Shown here: piece after piece, positions 7,663 through 17,400 of the stretch
How the letters are laid out: each line of letters begins with the position of its first letter
Numbering within the stretch: position 1 is the stretch's first letter
Origin: Parabacteroides massiliensis
Lineage (GTDB): Bacteria > Bacteroidota > Bacteroidia > Bacteroidales > Tannerellaceae
DNA: 64,000 nt
Direction of reading: 5' to 3'
Assembly (NCBI RefSeq): GCF_900155425.1
Contig: NZ_LT700189.1
Coordinates: 310,001 to 374,000 of the forward strand
The notes under the pieces: model-generated
What the model was told of the DNA's origin: nothing
What the model saw: only the letters and a program-made list of their open reading frames with translations
The model's database searches: none
Made by a program: the position numbers and the translations under genes

Positions 7663-10600
7663 ATGCTGAATAAAATAATATATTACTCGTTGCATAACAG
7701 GTTGGTTGTATTGATCTGTTCCCTGCTTCTGATGATTGCCGGAATGTATACTGCTTTCCATATGGATGTGGATGTATTTCCGGATTTGAATGCGCCGACC
7801 GTTGTCATTATGACGGAAGCGAATGGTATGGCTCCTGAAGAGGTGGAGCGTCTGGTGACTTTTCCGGTAGAAACGGCTGTGAACGGTGCGATGGATGTGC
7901 GCCGTGTCCGTTCGTCTTCTACGACAGGTTTTTCCGTCGTGTGGGTTGAGTTCGATTGGGGCACGGATATTTACCGGGCTCGTCAGATCGTTTCCGAAAA
8001 ATTGGCGGTCGTCAGTGAAAGCCTGCCGGAGAATGTCGGGAAGCCGACGCTGGGCCCGCAGTCTTCCATTTTGGGAGAAATGATGATTATCGGGCTTACG
8101 GTCGATGAAACAAGTAAGGACGATTCGCAAGCCACTCCAACAACCCAAATGGACCTGCGCACGATTGCCGACTGGACCATCCGTCCACGGTTACTATCGA
8201 CGGGAGGTGTGGCACAGGTTGCCGTGATCGGTGGCGATATCAAGGAATACCAGATATTGCTCGATCCCGCCCGTATGAAACATTACGGTGTCAGCCTTGA
8301 TGAAGTACTGGCTGTTACCCGTAATATGAACAGGAATGCCAATGGCGGTGTCCTTTATGAATATGATAACGAATACATCATCCGCGGTGTCCTTTCGACC
8401 GCGAATGCAGAAGAGATCGGAAAGGGAGTCGTCAAGATTGTCGGGGATTTTCCCGTCCTGTTGGAAAATATCGCAACGGTGAAGGTCGGAAGCAAAAGCC
8501 CGAAGCTCGGAACAGCGTCCGAACGGGCAAAACCCGCCGTGTTGATCACGGTCACCAAGCAGCCCAACACCAGCACGATCGACTTGACGGAAAAGCTGGA
8601 TGCGATTGTGGCAGACTTGCAGAAGAACCTGCCTGCCGATGTGCATGTCTCAACCGACATATTCCGTCAGAGCCGCTTTATCGATAGCTCTATTAATAAT
8701 GTAAAGGACAGTTTGTTCGAAGGAAGTTTCTTCGTTGTTATTGTCTTGTTCCTGTTCCTGATGAATATCCGTACGACGGTGATTTCGTTGGTAGCCTTGC
8801 CTCTATCCTTGTTGGTTTCCATACTGACGTTGCATTATATGGGATTGACCATCAATACCATGAGTTTGGGAGGTATGGCGATTGCGATCGGTTCGCTGGT
8901 CGATGATGCGATTGTCGATGTTGAGAATGTGTATAAACGAATACGGGAGAATCGTTTGTTGCCGCCCGACCGGCAACTTTCCATCCTGGAAGTCGTGTTT
9001 GAAGCCTCTCGCGAAGTACGTATGCCGATTCTGAATTCGACATTGATTATCGTGGTCAGCTTCGTGCCCCTTTTCTTCCTGCATGGGATGGAAGGACGTA
9101 TGTTGGTGCCGCTGGGTATCGCCTTTATTGTTGCATTGTTTGCCTCTACGGTCGTTGCGTTGACACTGACTCCGGTGTTGTGCAGCTATCTGCTGAACCA
9201 GAAGTCTACGGATAAGAAAGTGGAGAAGGAAGCGTGGGTGGCCCGTAAATTGAAAGAGTTATATGGCAAAGCCTTGAATGGAGCATTGGCTCATAAGAAA
9301 ATGGTGTTGGGATGCACGATCGGTCTGTTCTTTGTCGCCTTGGGAACATTCTTTACGTTGGGGCGCAGCTTCCTGCCGTCGTTCAACGAAGGTTCGTTTA
9401 CGATCAATGTCAGTTCTCTACCGGGTATCTCCCTCGAAGAATCGGACGAGATGGGACGACGGGCGGAAGAATTGCTGATGCAGGTCCCCGAAATCCAGAC
9501 GGTTGCCCGTAAGACCGGACGTGCCGAGCTTGACGAGCATGCTTTAGGGGTGAACGTGTCGGAAATCGAAGCTCCGTTTGCCCTGAAAGACCGTAGCCGC
9601 GATGCCGTAATGAATGATGTCCGTAAGAAATTGTCTACCATCAGTGGCGCCAATATCGAAATCGGACAACCGATCTCTCACCGTATCGACGCCATGCTTT
9701 CCGGTACGGAAGCGAATATCGCAATCAAGCTGTTCGGTACGGACCTGAACTTGATGTTTACGGTCGGCAACCAAATCAAGGAAGCCATTCAGGGAATCCC
9801 CGGTCTGGTGGATTTGAAAGTGGAACAGCAGATCGAACGTCCGCAACTTACCATCACGCCCAAACGCGAGCTGATGGCCCAGTATGGCATTTCGTTGCCG
9901 GAGTTTGAAGAGTATGTCAATGTCATGCTGGGCGGCGAAGCGGTCAGCCAGGTGTATGACGACGGCAAGACATTCGACCTGACGGTGAAGACTTCGGACG
10001 AAAGCCGCGCCACAATGGAGGACATCCGTAATCTGATGATCGATGCGGGCGGTAAGAAAGTCCCGTTGAGCTATGTGGCGGATATCCGTTCCGTGACAGG
10101 TCCGAACACGATCAACCGCGAAAATGTACAACGCAAGATCGTGATCAGTGGCAACGTTTCCGAGCGCGACCTCCGTGGCGTTGTCAATGAGATACAGCAA
10201 AAAGTGGATACATCCATCCGGTTGCCCGAAGGCTATCATATCGAATATGGCGGACAGTTCGAGAGCGAACAGGCAGCCAGCCGTACGTTGTTGCTAACTT
10301 CGTTGATGTCTTTGTTGGTGATCTTCCTGTTGCTCTATAATGAGTTTAAGAATGCGAAGGAGAGTGGGGTTATTTTGTTAAACCTGCCGTTGGCGTTGAT
10401 CGGAGGCGTGTTCATCTTGAGGTTGACTTCCGGCGAGATAAGTATTCCGGCGATTATCGGTTTTATCTCCCTGTTCGGTATCGCCACCCGTAACGGCATG
10501 TTGCTGATCAGCCACTATACGCATCTGCAGACCGTAGAGAATATGCCGCTTCAGCAAGCAGTCCTGCAAGGTTCTATGGACCGTTTGAACCCGATCCTGA

Positions 10601-10776
10601 TGACGGCCCTCAGTTCGGCTCTCGCATTGATCCCGCTTGCACTGAATGGCGATTTGCCCGGCAACGAGATACAAAGCCCGATGGCAACCGTCATCTTGGG
10701 CGGGTTGTTGACATCCACTTTCCTGAACGGCTTCATCATCCCGATTGTTTATTTATTGATGAATAAAGAGAAATGA
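7663..10776 (+). CDS. heavy-metal RND efflux pump, CusA/CzcA family
   Basis: A full-length 1037-residue HME-type RND transporter: TM1 at about residues 13-33, the porter motif DVDVFPDLNAPTVVIMTEA, a periplasmic porter domain, a TM2-6 block containing GSLVDDAIVDVENVYKRI, a second periplasmic domain and a TM8-12 block with GFISLFGIATRNGMLLISHY. It uses the proton-motive force to move metal ions out through the adaptor and TolC channel. It lies 51 bp after the adaptor and 21 bp before the channel gene. HME subfamily membership is clear; whether it moves monovalent Cu/Ag or divalent Zn/Co/Cd is undecided, though the His-rich partner leans toward divalent ions. Confidence 0.95.
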   Translation: MLNKIIYYSLHNRLVVLICSLLLMIAGMYTAFHMDVDVFPDLNAPTVVIMTEANGMAPEEVERLVTFPVETAVNGAMDVRRVRSSSTTGFSVVWVEFDWGTDIYRARQIVSEKLAVVSESLPENVGKPTLGPQSSILGEMMIIGLTVDETSKDDSQATPTTQMDLRTIADWTIRPRLLSTGGVAQVAVIGGDIKEYQILLDPARMKHYGVSLDEVLAVTRNMNRNANGGVLYEYDNEYIIRGVLSTANAEEIGKGVVKIVGDFPVLLENIATVKVGSKSPKLGTASERAKPAVLITVTKQPNTSTIDLTEKLDAIVADLQKNLPADVHVSTDIFRQSRFIDSSINNVKDSLFEGSFFVVIVLFLFLMNIRTTVISLVALPLSLLVSILTLHYMGLTINTMSLGGMAIAIGSLVDDAIVDVENVYKRIRENRLLPPDRQLSILEVVFEASREVRMPILNSTLIIVVSFVPLFFLHGMEGRMLVPLGIAFIVALFASTVVALTLTPVLCSYLLNQKSTDKKVEKEAWVARKLKELYGKALNGALAHKKMVLGCTIGLFFVALGTFFTLGRSFLPSFNEGSFTINVSSLPGISLEESDEMGRRAEELLMQVPEIQTVARKTGRAELDEHALGVNVSEIEAPFALKDRSRDAVMNDVRKKLSTISGANIEIGQPISHRIDAMLSGTEANIAIKLFGTDLNLMFTVGNQIKEAIQGIPGLVDLKVEQQIERPQLTITPKRELMAQYGISLPEFEEYVNVMLGGEAVSQVYDDGKTFDLTVKTSDESRATMEDIRNLMIDAGGKKVPLSYVADIRSVTGPNTINRENVQRKIVISGNVSERDLRGVVNEIQQKVDTSIRLPEGYHIEYGGQFESEQAASRTLLLTSLMSLLVIFLLLYNEFKNAKESGVILLNLPLALIGGVFILRLTSGEISIPAIIGFISLFGIATRNGMLLISHYTHLQTVENMPLQQAVLQGSMDRLNPILMTALSSALALIPLALNGDLPGNEIQSPMATVILGGLLTSTFLNGFIIPIVYLLMNKEK

Positions 10777-10797
10777 TGATTTAAACAATAAAGAAAT

Positions 10798-11985
10798 ATG
10801 CAAATGAAACGATTCATATTAACAATAGCATTGGTTTCTTCAGCAATGGCCGCCGGGGCGCAAACGTCTATCGAGGAAGTGCTCCGGAGCGTAGAAGCCA
10901 ACAACAAGGAATTGCAGGCAAACCGCCAGATGGTGACGGCTCAGAAGTTGGAAGCCAAATTGGACAACAACCTGCCGGACCCGTCCGTTTCCTATACGCA
11001 TCAGTATGGAAATAAGGAAGGGATGGGAATACAAGGTGAGTTGGTGGCTTCCCAGTCTTTCGATTTCCCTACGGTCTATGTGCAGAAGAATAAATTGTCG
11101 AAAGCAAAAGGAGAGGGTTTCGACCGGCAAAGTGCGGAAATCCGCCAGCAGATTTTGTTGCAGGCCAAAGAAGTTTGTCTCGATTTGGTCTTGCTGAACC
11201 AGCAGAAGAACCTTTTGGACATCCGCCGGCAGAATGCCGAGCAGCTATCTGCCCTTTATGAGACACGTTTGCAGAATGGCGATGCCAATGTACTCGAAGT
11301 AAACAAGATCAACCTCGAACTGCTCAATGCAAAGAACGAAGCCCGCATGAACGAAGCTGCCCGCATGGCCAAGTTGCATGAGTTGGCGATGCTTAACGGC
11401 GGTATCGAGATTAATTTTACCGATACGGCCTATCTCCCGGTAGAAAACCCGTTGTCTTTTGTCGACTTGAAGCAGGAAGCGATCCCGGCCAATCGCCAGT
11501 TACTCTCTTTACAGAGTGAAAAGGCGGCGGCCCTGCGCCAGTTGAGTGTGAGCAAATCATTGAATCTGCCCGGCTTCGAATTGGGCTATCGTCTGAATAC
11601 GGCTACCGGAGGCGAACGTTTCAATGGTTTTTTGGTGGGGATCAGCATTCCTCTTTTCTCCAATCGCAACCATGTAAAACAGGCGAAAGCGCAGAGCCTT
11701 TATACCGATTTGCAACTGGAAAGCGCGACGGCGACGATCGAAAGCGATTTGCTCCGGCTTTATAACCAATCGGTGGCCCTGAAGACCTCCATCGACGAGT
11801 ATAGCGAAGTGTTGAAAAGCCAGAATAACCTGGCGTTGTTGAACAAGGCGATCCAAGCAGGACAAATCTCGATGATCGAATATTTTGTAGATGTCACCAC
11901 GCTTTACCAAAGTATGCAGAATCATATGCAATTGCAGAATGAATACCAGAAAGTGATGGCTCAATTGTATAAATTCAAGTTATAA
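10798..11985 (+). CDS. TolC-family outer-membrane efflux channel (CusC-like)
   Basis: This 395-residue protein has a signal peptide (MQMKRFILTIALVSSAMAAGAQ, cut near residue 22) and the two alpha-helical repeats of outer-membrane efflux proteins, for example LLQAKEVCLDLVLLNQQKNLLDIRRQ and the later helix ending at LYKFKL. Such proteins form trimeric channels across the outer membrane and periplasm. Starts at 10798 or 10804 (MKRFIL) are both possible. It is the last gene of the metal-efflux operon, ahead of the terminator at 11991-12060. Confidence 0.92.
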   Translation: MQMKRFILTIALVSSAMAAGAQTSIEEVLRSVEANNKELQANRQMVTAQKLEAKLDNNLPDPSVSYTHQYGNKEGMGIQGELVASQSFDFPTVYVQKNKLSKAKGEGFDRQSAEIRQQILLQAKEVCLDLVLLNQQKNLLDIRRQNAEQLSALYETRLQNGDANVLEVNKINLELLNAKNEARMNEAARMAKLHELAMLNGGIEINFTDTAYLPVENPLSFVDLKQEAIPANRQLLSLQSEKAAALRQLSVSKSLNLPGFELGYRLNTATGGERFNGFLVGISIPLFSNRNHVKQAKAQSLYTDLQLESATATIESDLLRLYNQSVALKTSIDEYSEVLKSQNNLALLNKAIQAGQISMIEYFVDVTTLYQSMQNHMQLQNEYQKVMAQLYKFKL

Positions 11986-11990
11986 AAGTA

Positions 11991-12060
11991 GGAGAGGTGT
12001 CAAAAATTCCTTGTCCCTACGCTTGACGTGGGATCGAGGGAATATTGACACCTCCTTTTT
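11991..12060 (+). terminator. terminator of the metal-efflux operon
   Basis: GGAGAGGTGTCA (11991-12002) pairs with TGACACCTCC (12046-12055), with an inner GGGA/TCCC-type arm, and is followed by TTTTT. It starts 6 bp after the stop of the TolC-like gene. Confidence 0.8.
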
Positions 12061-12079
12061 GTTTCAGATATTTCTTTGT

Positions 12080-12121
12080 GGTGAAAATAAATTTTCATGC
12101 CGGTGAAAATTTATTTTCACC
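12080..12121. repeat. perfect 18-bp inverted repeat of the TGAAAAT/ATTTTCA family
   Basis: GGTGAAAATAAATTTTCA (12080-12097) and its exact reverse complement (12104-12121) are separated by 6 bp. Each arm is itself close to palindromic. A related palindrome is at 60262-60279. The role is unknown. Confidence 0.85.
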
Positions 12122-12282
12122 AGAGAGAAATTTTTTTTATCCTCCATGCAGGGCTTTATACATGCCCCCGTCCACCTTACAGACCGGAATCCGGTCCACC
12201 TGCCAAACTCAGTGTTTCGATATATGAATGGAGTGATTGTTGTGTATTGTGATTGTTGTTGTTATATAGGAACTTATGATGA

Positions 12283-12609
12283 CATAGTTCTGTAAGAACT
12301 ATGGATATTTGAATGGGAAAGTTGAAAATTAGAGGATTTACAAATCCTTTCCTGGATGGGTATCATTTTGCGTTCCTGAATAAAGAATAAAAACGGACAT
12401 ATAGACTATGTATATAAATGCAGATAACGTTTGTTGTGAAATAAGACATGGTGGCGGATTATTAATTGCGAATGTGTTAATTGTTTGTTTTGTAGAATGT
12501 TGTGATTAAAACATCGGTAAAAGGATTATTTGAATGGAAATTTCGTAACATGAATAAATCTTTTATATCTTTGTTGGCGACGAAACTCCTAAGTTCTTAC
12601 AGAACTCTG
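12283..12609. other. candidate invertible segment carrying the sigma-factor promoter
   Basis: A 22-bp sequence at 12283-12304 and another at 12588-12609 are inverted repeats of each other (19 of 22 positions match); both contain the palindromic core AGTTCTGTAAGAACT. The 283 bp between them has no gene and contains the rightward promoter TATCTTTG at 12566-12573, near the right repeat. This is the layout of phase-variable promoters in Bacteroidales. The rest of the 12061-12645 gap shows only AT-rich sequence. Inversion is inferred; no recombinase gene is in the window. Confidence 0.5.
12566..12573 (+). promoter_or_regulatory. -7 promoter box for ECF sigma gene
   Basis: TATCTTTG is an exact TAnnTTTG match. 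The predicted start near 12580 would give a leader of about 65 nt that reads through the right-hand inverted repeat before the ATG at 12646. The -33 element is weak. Confidence 0.6.
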
Positions 12610-12645
12610 CTGTTTAAAGAATGTTAAAGTAATATATATAAGTGG

Positions 12646-13203
12646 ATGAACAAACCTATTTCTAACAAAGGATGTATGTTGAATAATTTTGACAGGATAT
12701 ATGTCACATATTATTCCCGTATGCTTCGTTTTGCCAAAGAATATGTATTGTTTGATGAGGATGCTGAGAATGTTGTTCAAGACGTGTTTCTTCTTTTATG
12801 GGAGAAGCGGGAAGTCTTGGATATACAGGTCAGTTTGGTTTCCTATCTTTTTTCGCTTGTGAAGAACCGGAGTCTCGATTATCTTCGTCATAAAGTGGTG
12901 GCAGAGGAATACAGACAAGAACTGACTTTTAAGCTGTCGGCCCTTGAACAATTGAACTATACTTTTACATCAGAAGAAGATATCGAGCAAGCCGTAACCA
13001 AAGCTATCGACAAGTTGCCCGAACGATGTCGTGAAATATTTTTAAAGAGCCGTATAGAAGGAATGAAATATCGGGAAATTGCCGATGAATTAGACATCTC
13101 AATGAATACGGTAGAGAACCAGATGTCCATAGCCTTAAAGAAACTTCGTATTGAATTGAAGGACTACTTGCCCCTGTTATTATTTCTGATTTGTGTTAAA
13201 TAA
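12646..13203 (+). CDS. ECF-type RNA polymerase sigma-70 factor (FecI-like)
   Basis: This 185-residue protein has sigma region 2 (FAKEYVLFDEDAENVVQDVFLLLWEKR, about residues 29-55) and region 4 with the HTH (AIDKLPERCREIFLKSRIEG, then YREIADELDISMNTVENQMS). It has the usual size of Bacteroidales PUL sigma factors. The first Met at 12646 is kept, although Met at 12676 (MLNNFDRIY) would fit many relatives better. It is followed by a FecR anti-sigma and a SusC with an N-terminal signalling domain, so it probably switches on the downstream SusC/SusD/GH92 operon when substrate binds SusC. Its own promoter lies in the candidate invertible segment. Confidence 0.93.
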   Translation: MNKPISNKGCMLNNFDRIYVTYYSRMLRFAKEYVLFDEDAENVVQDVFLLLWEKREVLDIQVSLVSYLFSLVKNRSLDYLRHKVVAEEYRQELTFKLSALEQLNYTFTSEEDIEQAVTKAIDKLPERCREIFLKSRIEGMKYREIADELDISMNTVENQMSIALKKLRIELKDYLPLLLFLICVK

Positions 13204-13272
13204 TATTTATTTGCGATTGTTTTTTGGTGGTAAATGAGAAGATAATCGCTCTTCCTTACAAAAGTGTGAGGA

Positions 13273-14250
13273 ATGCATGAACTAATAACAAAATATTTTT
13301 ATGGGGAAATAACTGCTAAGGAGAAAAAGCAGTTGTTTTCCGCTATGGAAACAGATGCAGAACTGAAAAAGGAGTTTTTGTCAGTTCAGAACCTTTGTGC
13401 TTTGACATCGTGGATTCCGGCAGAAAAGGACGAATCAGTTGCTGTCGGTAAACTTCTCGAATTTAAGCAAGCTCGCAAAGAAAAATCATTCGCAATCCCC
13501 TATAAGCATATTTTAGGATATGTAGCAACGATTTGTGTTGCTGTTTTTTCCACTTGGATGATCTCTAATCGGATAAATCGGTTCGTAGTTGAGGAACCCG
13601 TGATTATGTATGAAGAATTTACCACTCCTCCCGGACAACGTGCATTAGTGAAGTTGCATGATGGAACGACCGTTTGGCTGAATGCCCGTTCGACCTTGCG
13701 CTATCCGAATCGTTTCGAAAAGAATGAACGAAAAGTGGAACTGGACGGAGAGGCTTTTTTTGAAGTGGAGCGGAATGAGAAAGCGCCTTTTGTCGTCTCT
13801 ACGGAAAAAGCGAATATAGAGGTGTTAGGCACTAAGTTTAATGTCTTTGCCTATAAAGAACATGACGAATTCAACACTTCGTTGGTTGAAGGTTCCGTAA
13901 AAGTTTATCAAGGTGATAGCGATAGCAACGCATTGACGATTTCGCCACACGAATGTGTTTTCTTGTCAAACGGCAAGTTGGTGAAGAGCTATTTCGATAA
14001 TTCTGATTTTATGTTGTGGAAAGAAGGAGTCTATGCTTTTGACGATGCCTCTTTTAGTGATATCATTAAAAAGCTTGAGCTATATTATGATGTAACGATA
14101 GTGCAAAAAAACAAGCAACTGGATCGGTATAGATTTAGTGGCAAATTCCGCCAGCGAGACGGGGTGGAGAGTGTACTCCAGATTTTGCAAAAGGTCTATT
14201 CTTTTTCGTTTGTGAAGGATGAGGATAGAAATTGCATTACCATACGTTGA
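13273..14250 (+). CDS. FecR-family anti-sigma factor
   Basis: A 325-residue protein: a cytoplasmic N-terminal segment (about residues 1-76), one membrane helix (HILGYVATICVAVFSTWMI, about residues 77-96), then the periplasmic FecR domain with TPPGQRALVKLHDGTTVWLN and LDGEAFFEVERNEKAPFVV, and the C-terminal DUF4974-like part (FDDASFSDIIKKLELYYDVTI). It should hold the upstream sigma factor at the membrane until the SusC signalling domain interacts with its periplasmic part. It lies 69 bp after the sigma gene. Start choice is clear because the overlapping ATG at 13277 hits a stop. Confidence 0.93.
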   Translation: MHELITKYFYGEITAKEKKQLFSAMETDAELKKEFLSVQNLCALTSWIPAEKDESVAVGKLLEFKQARKEKSFAIPYKHILGYVATICVAVFSTWMISNRINRFVVEEPVIMYEEFTTPPGQRALVKLHDGTTVWLNARSTLRYPNRFEKNERKVELDGEAFFEVERNEKAPFVVSTEKANIEVLGTKFNVFAYKEHDEFNTSLVEGSVKVYQGDSDSNALTISPHECVFLSNGKLVKSYFDNSDFMLWKEGVYAFDDASFSDIIKKLELYYDVTIVQKNKQLDRYRFSGKFRQRDGVESVLQILQKVYSFSFVKDEDRNCITIR

Positions 14251-14427
14251 AACTCTTATAAAAGAGATAATAAAAAAACATGTTTAATCTTTAATTTAGT
14301 ATCGTAGCCTATGATTTAGAAGAAAGAAAAAATAAGAAAAGCCGACAGATGTTCCCGCACCTGCCGACTTGAGAGCTAACACAAAATTCCAACAAATTAA
14401 GTATTAACAAGTAAACGAAGCAAAGTT

Positions 14428-17400
14428 ATGAAAAAAGAACCGAAAATTCTAAATGCCATGAGAATTTCAGTATTCTTTCTTTTCCTTTGTGTATTCTCTT
14501 CATTTGCGACAGAAACAAGTTCGCAAAATGCACGAGTCAATATCAGCGGAAAGAATTTAACAATCGGAGAATTTATCGATCAAGTAGAAAAGCAAACAGA
14601 TTATCTGTTTGTTTACAGTAAAAATGAGGTAAATACGAACGACGCCGTATCCGTCAAAGCGGGATCTAAGACGGTCGCTCAGTATTTGAGTGAAGCATTC
14701 GGTGATTCGAATGTAAAGTATGCTTTTGAGAACGATTATATCGTTCTGACAAAAAATGCGAGTCCAGTTGTTGCCCAAGATGGAAAAACAATTACTGGGG
14801 TTGTTACGGATGAATTGGGCCCGGTTGCCGGAGCCAATGTGATTGTAAAAGGTACCACCAACGGGACGATAACCGATATGGACGGAAAGTATTCTCTTTC
14901 GGGTGTTCCGGCTGGGGCAACCTTGCAAATATCCTATATCGGTTATCTGACAAAAGAAGTACCGGTCGGATCTCAATCGGAGATAAACGTTACTTTGCTT
15001 GAAGATTCGCAGGCTTTGGACGAAGTCGTGGTGGTCGGTTATGGTACGATGCGCAAATCAGACGTAACAGGTTCTATCAGTGTGGCTAAAGGTGAAGAAT
15101 TGCTAAAGAGCCAGAATTTCAGTGCATTGGATAATTTGCGCGGTAAGGTTTCCGGTGTAAACATCTTTTCCAATTCCAGCCAGCCGGGAGCATATGCCAA
15201 TCGTGTCGTGATCCGTGGTTTGGCTACGATCAATGCTTCTTCGAATCCATTGTATGTAGTGGATGGTGTGGTTATGGAGAATTTCGAATTGGTCAATCCG
15301 AATGACATCGAATCGATGGAAGTATTGAAAGATGCTTCAGCCGCTGCTATCTATGGTGCACGTGGTGCCAATGGCGTTATCATGGTGACGACGAAACGTG
15401 GCAAGAAAGACGGAGAAGGCACTTCCGTTAGTTATCAAGGTTCGGTCAGCGCAAGCCATATTGCCCGCAAGATGGATGTACTTACGGCTCAAGAGTGGTG
15501 TGACGCTTTCATGCAGGGGCTTGAAAACGAAAACAAATGGCAGGGAAAGAATTGGTCTTTGAATCGTGCCGACTGGTTTAACGATGCCGATTATTTCGAT
15601 GCAAGCGGCAATCCGCTATATGATACAAACTGGCAAGACGAAGCAACTCGTACCGCTATTTCCCACAACCATCAGATCAATATTCAGCAAGCAGGGAAAA
15701 GTTCTTCCATGGGAGCATTCCTGAACTATACGGACCAGCAAGGTATCGTCAATAATACATATAATAAACGTATCAATGCGAAATTGGCCTACGATGCAAA
15801 TCCGACTTCTTGGTTGTCCACATCTGTCAATGTATTGGTGAACCATACATGGGGACGTTATACTCCGGAAGATGGTGGCGGGCAGGAAGCACGCCGTACC
15901 ATGATCGAAATGGTGCCATGGATGCCTGTCCGGGATAAAAACGGCAATTATACGACTTCGGCTTCATCTTCTATCGGAGATGTATTGGGTTTCGAAGGAA
16001 TGTCTAATCCTGTCATGATCTTGGATATGCAGAAACGTATGCGTTACAATACTCAGATTTTCGGGAATGCCGCATTTACGTTCCATTTGGCTGAAGGACT
16101 GGATTTAAAGACTCAGTTGGGTATTGATAGCCATAACAGGACCTATCGTGGCTATTCTTCTATTGATTTGAACAACATCTCCATGCCGAACGGATGGGCT
16201 GAATACCAGAACTGGAATACCCTGTATTGGCAGGAAGAAACTTATCTGACCTATAATAAAGTGTTTGGAGATCATCGTATCAATGCTATGGTCGGTTTGT
16301 CTTGGCAAGAACGCACTCAGAAATGGAATAAGAGCCGTACGACCGGTTTTTCGGACGACTTCTTTGAAGATAACAATATGTCGGTAGGTACGACTCCTGA
16401 TTCTCCTGAGTCTTCTTACACACGTTGGGCAATGAACTCTTATTTCTTACGTTTCGCTTATACGTATAAAGATCGTTATTCCGCAACCCTGACAGGACGT
16501 GTCGATGGTTCTTCCAAGTTCGGAGAGAACAACAAATATGCCGTTTTCCCATCAGCCGGCTTAGCTTGGAATATTTCGCAGGAAGACTTTTTGGCAGATA
16601 ACAACACGATCAGCAATTTGAAATTGCATACAAGTTACGGTTTGACCGGTAACTCTGAAATCGATGTTTATAAATCGTTGGCACAAGTCTCATCCGGAAC
16701 TTTGTTGCTGAATGGTGTGCGTGCGCCATATGCCTATGTCAACTCAATGGCCAATCCTGACCTGAAATGGGAAAAGACCGGCCAGTTCGATGTCGGTGTC
16801 GAATTAGGTTTGTTCCAAAGTCGTTTGAATTTCGATATAGCATATTATAACAAGAAAACGACCGATTTGCTTCTTGATTGTCCGTTGCCTCATTCAACCG
16901 GTTATTCAACCGTTTATAAGAATATCGGTTCCGTACGTAACTCCGGTTTGGATTTGATGATCAACTTCCGTCCGATCCAAAGCCAGGATTTTAGTTGGAA
17001 TTCCACAATCAATTTGAACTATAACAAAAATAAGATCCTTCATTTAGGAGACAACGATGAAGATATCGAGATGAACAGCTGGGTAGGCGGTTCTGAAAGT
17101 ATCTTGCGTGTCGGCGAAAATATGTCTTCATTCTATGGATATAGAAGATTAGGCGTTTATACCGAAGAAGACTATGAGAACGAAGAATGCACGTTGGACC
17201 AGATCGGTCGTGCAAAACGTACGGAAAAGAAGGAAATCTTGGGTAAAGGTATGCCGGACTGGACAGGTAGCTGGGTAAATACGTTCAATTATAAGAATTT
17301 TGATTTGACAATGGACTTGCAATTTGTTTGGGGAGTTGAAACCATGCAACAGTTCTACCATTCAACTTACGACCGTTTTGGAATCACGAACGGTTTGAGC

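Noticed and set aside
12045-12227. 60-codon frame after the efflux terminator
   Set aside because: Starts inside the terminator and runs through the inverted repeat at 12080-12121; no domain and poor codon use.
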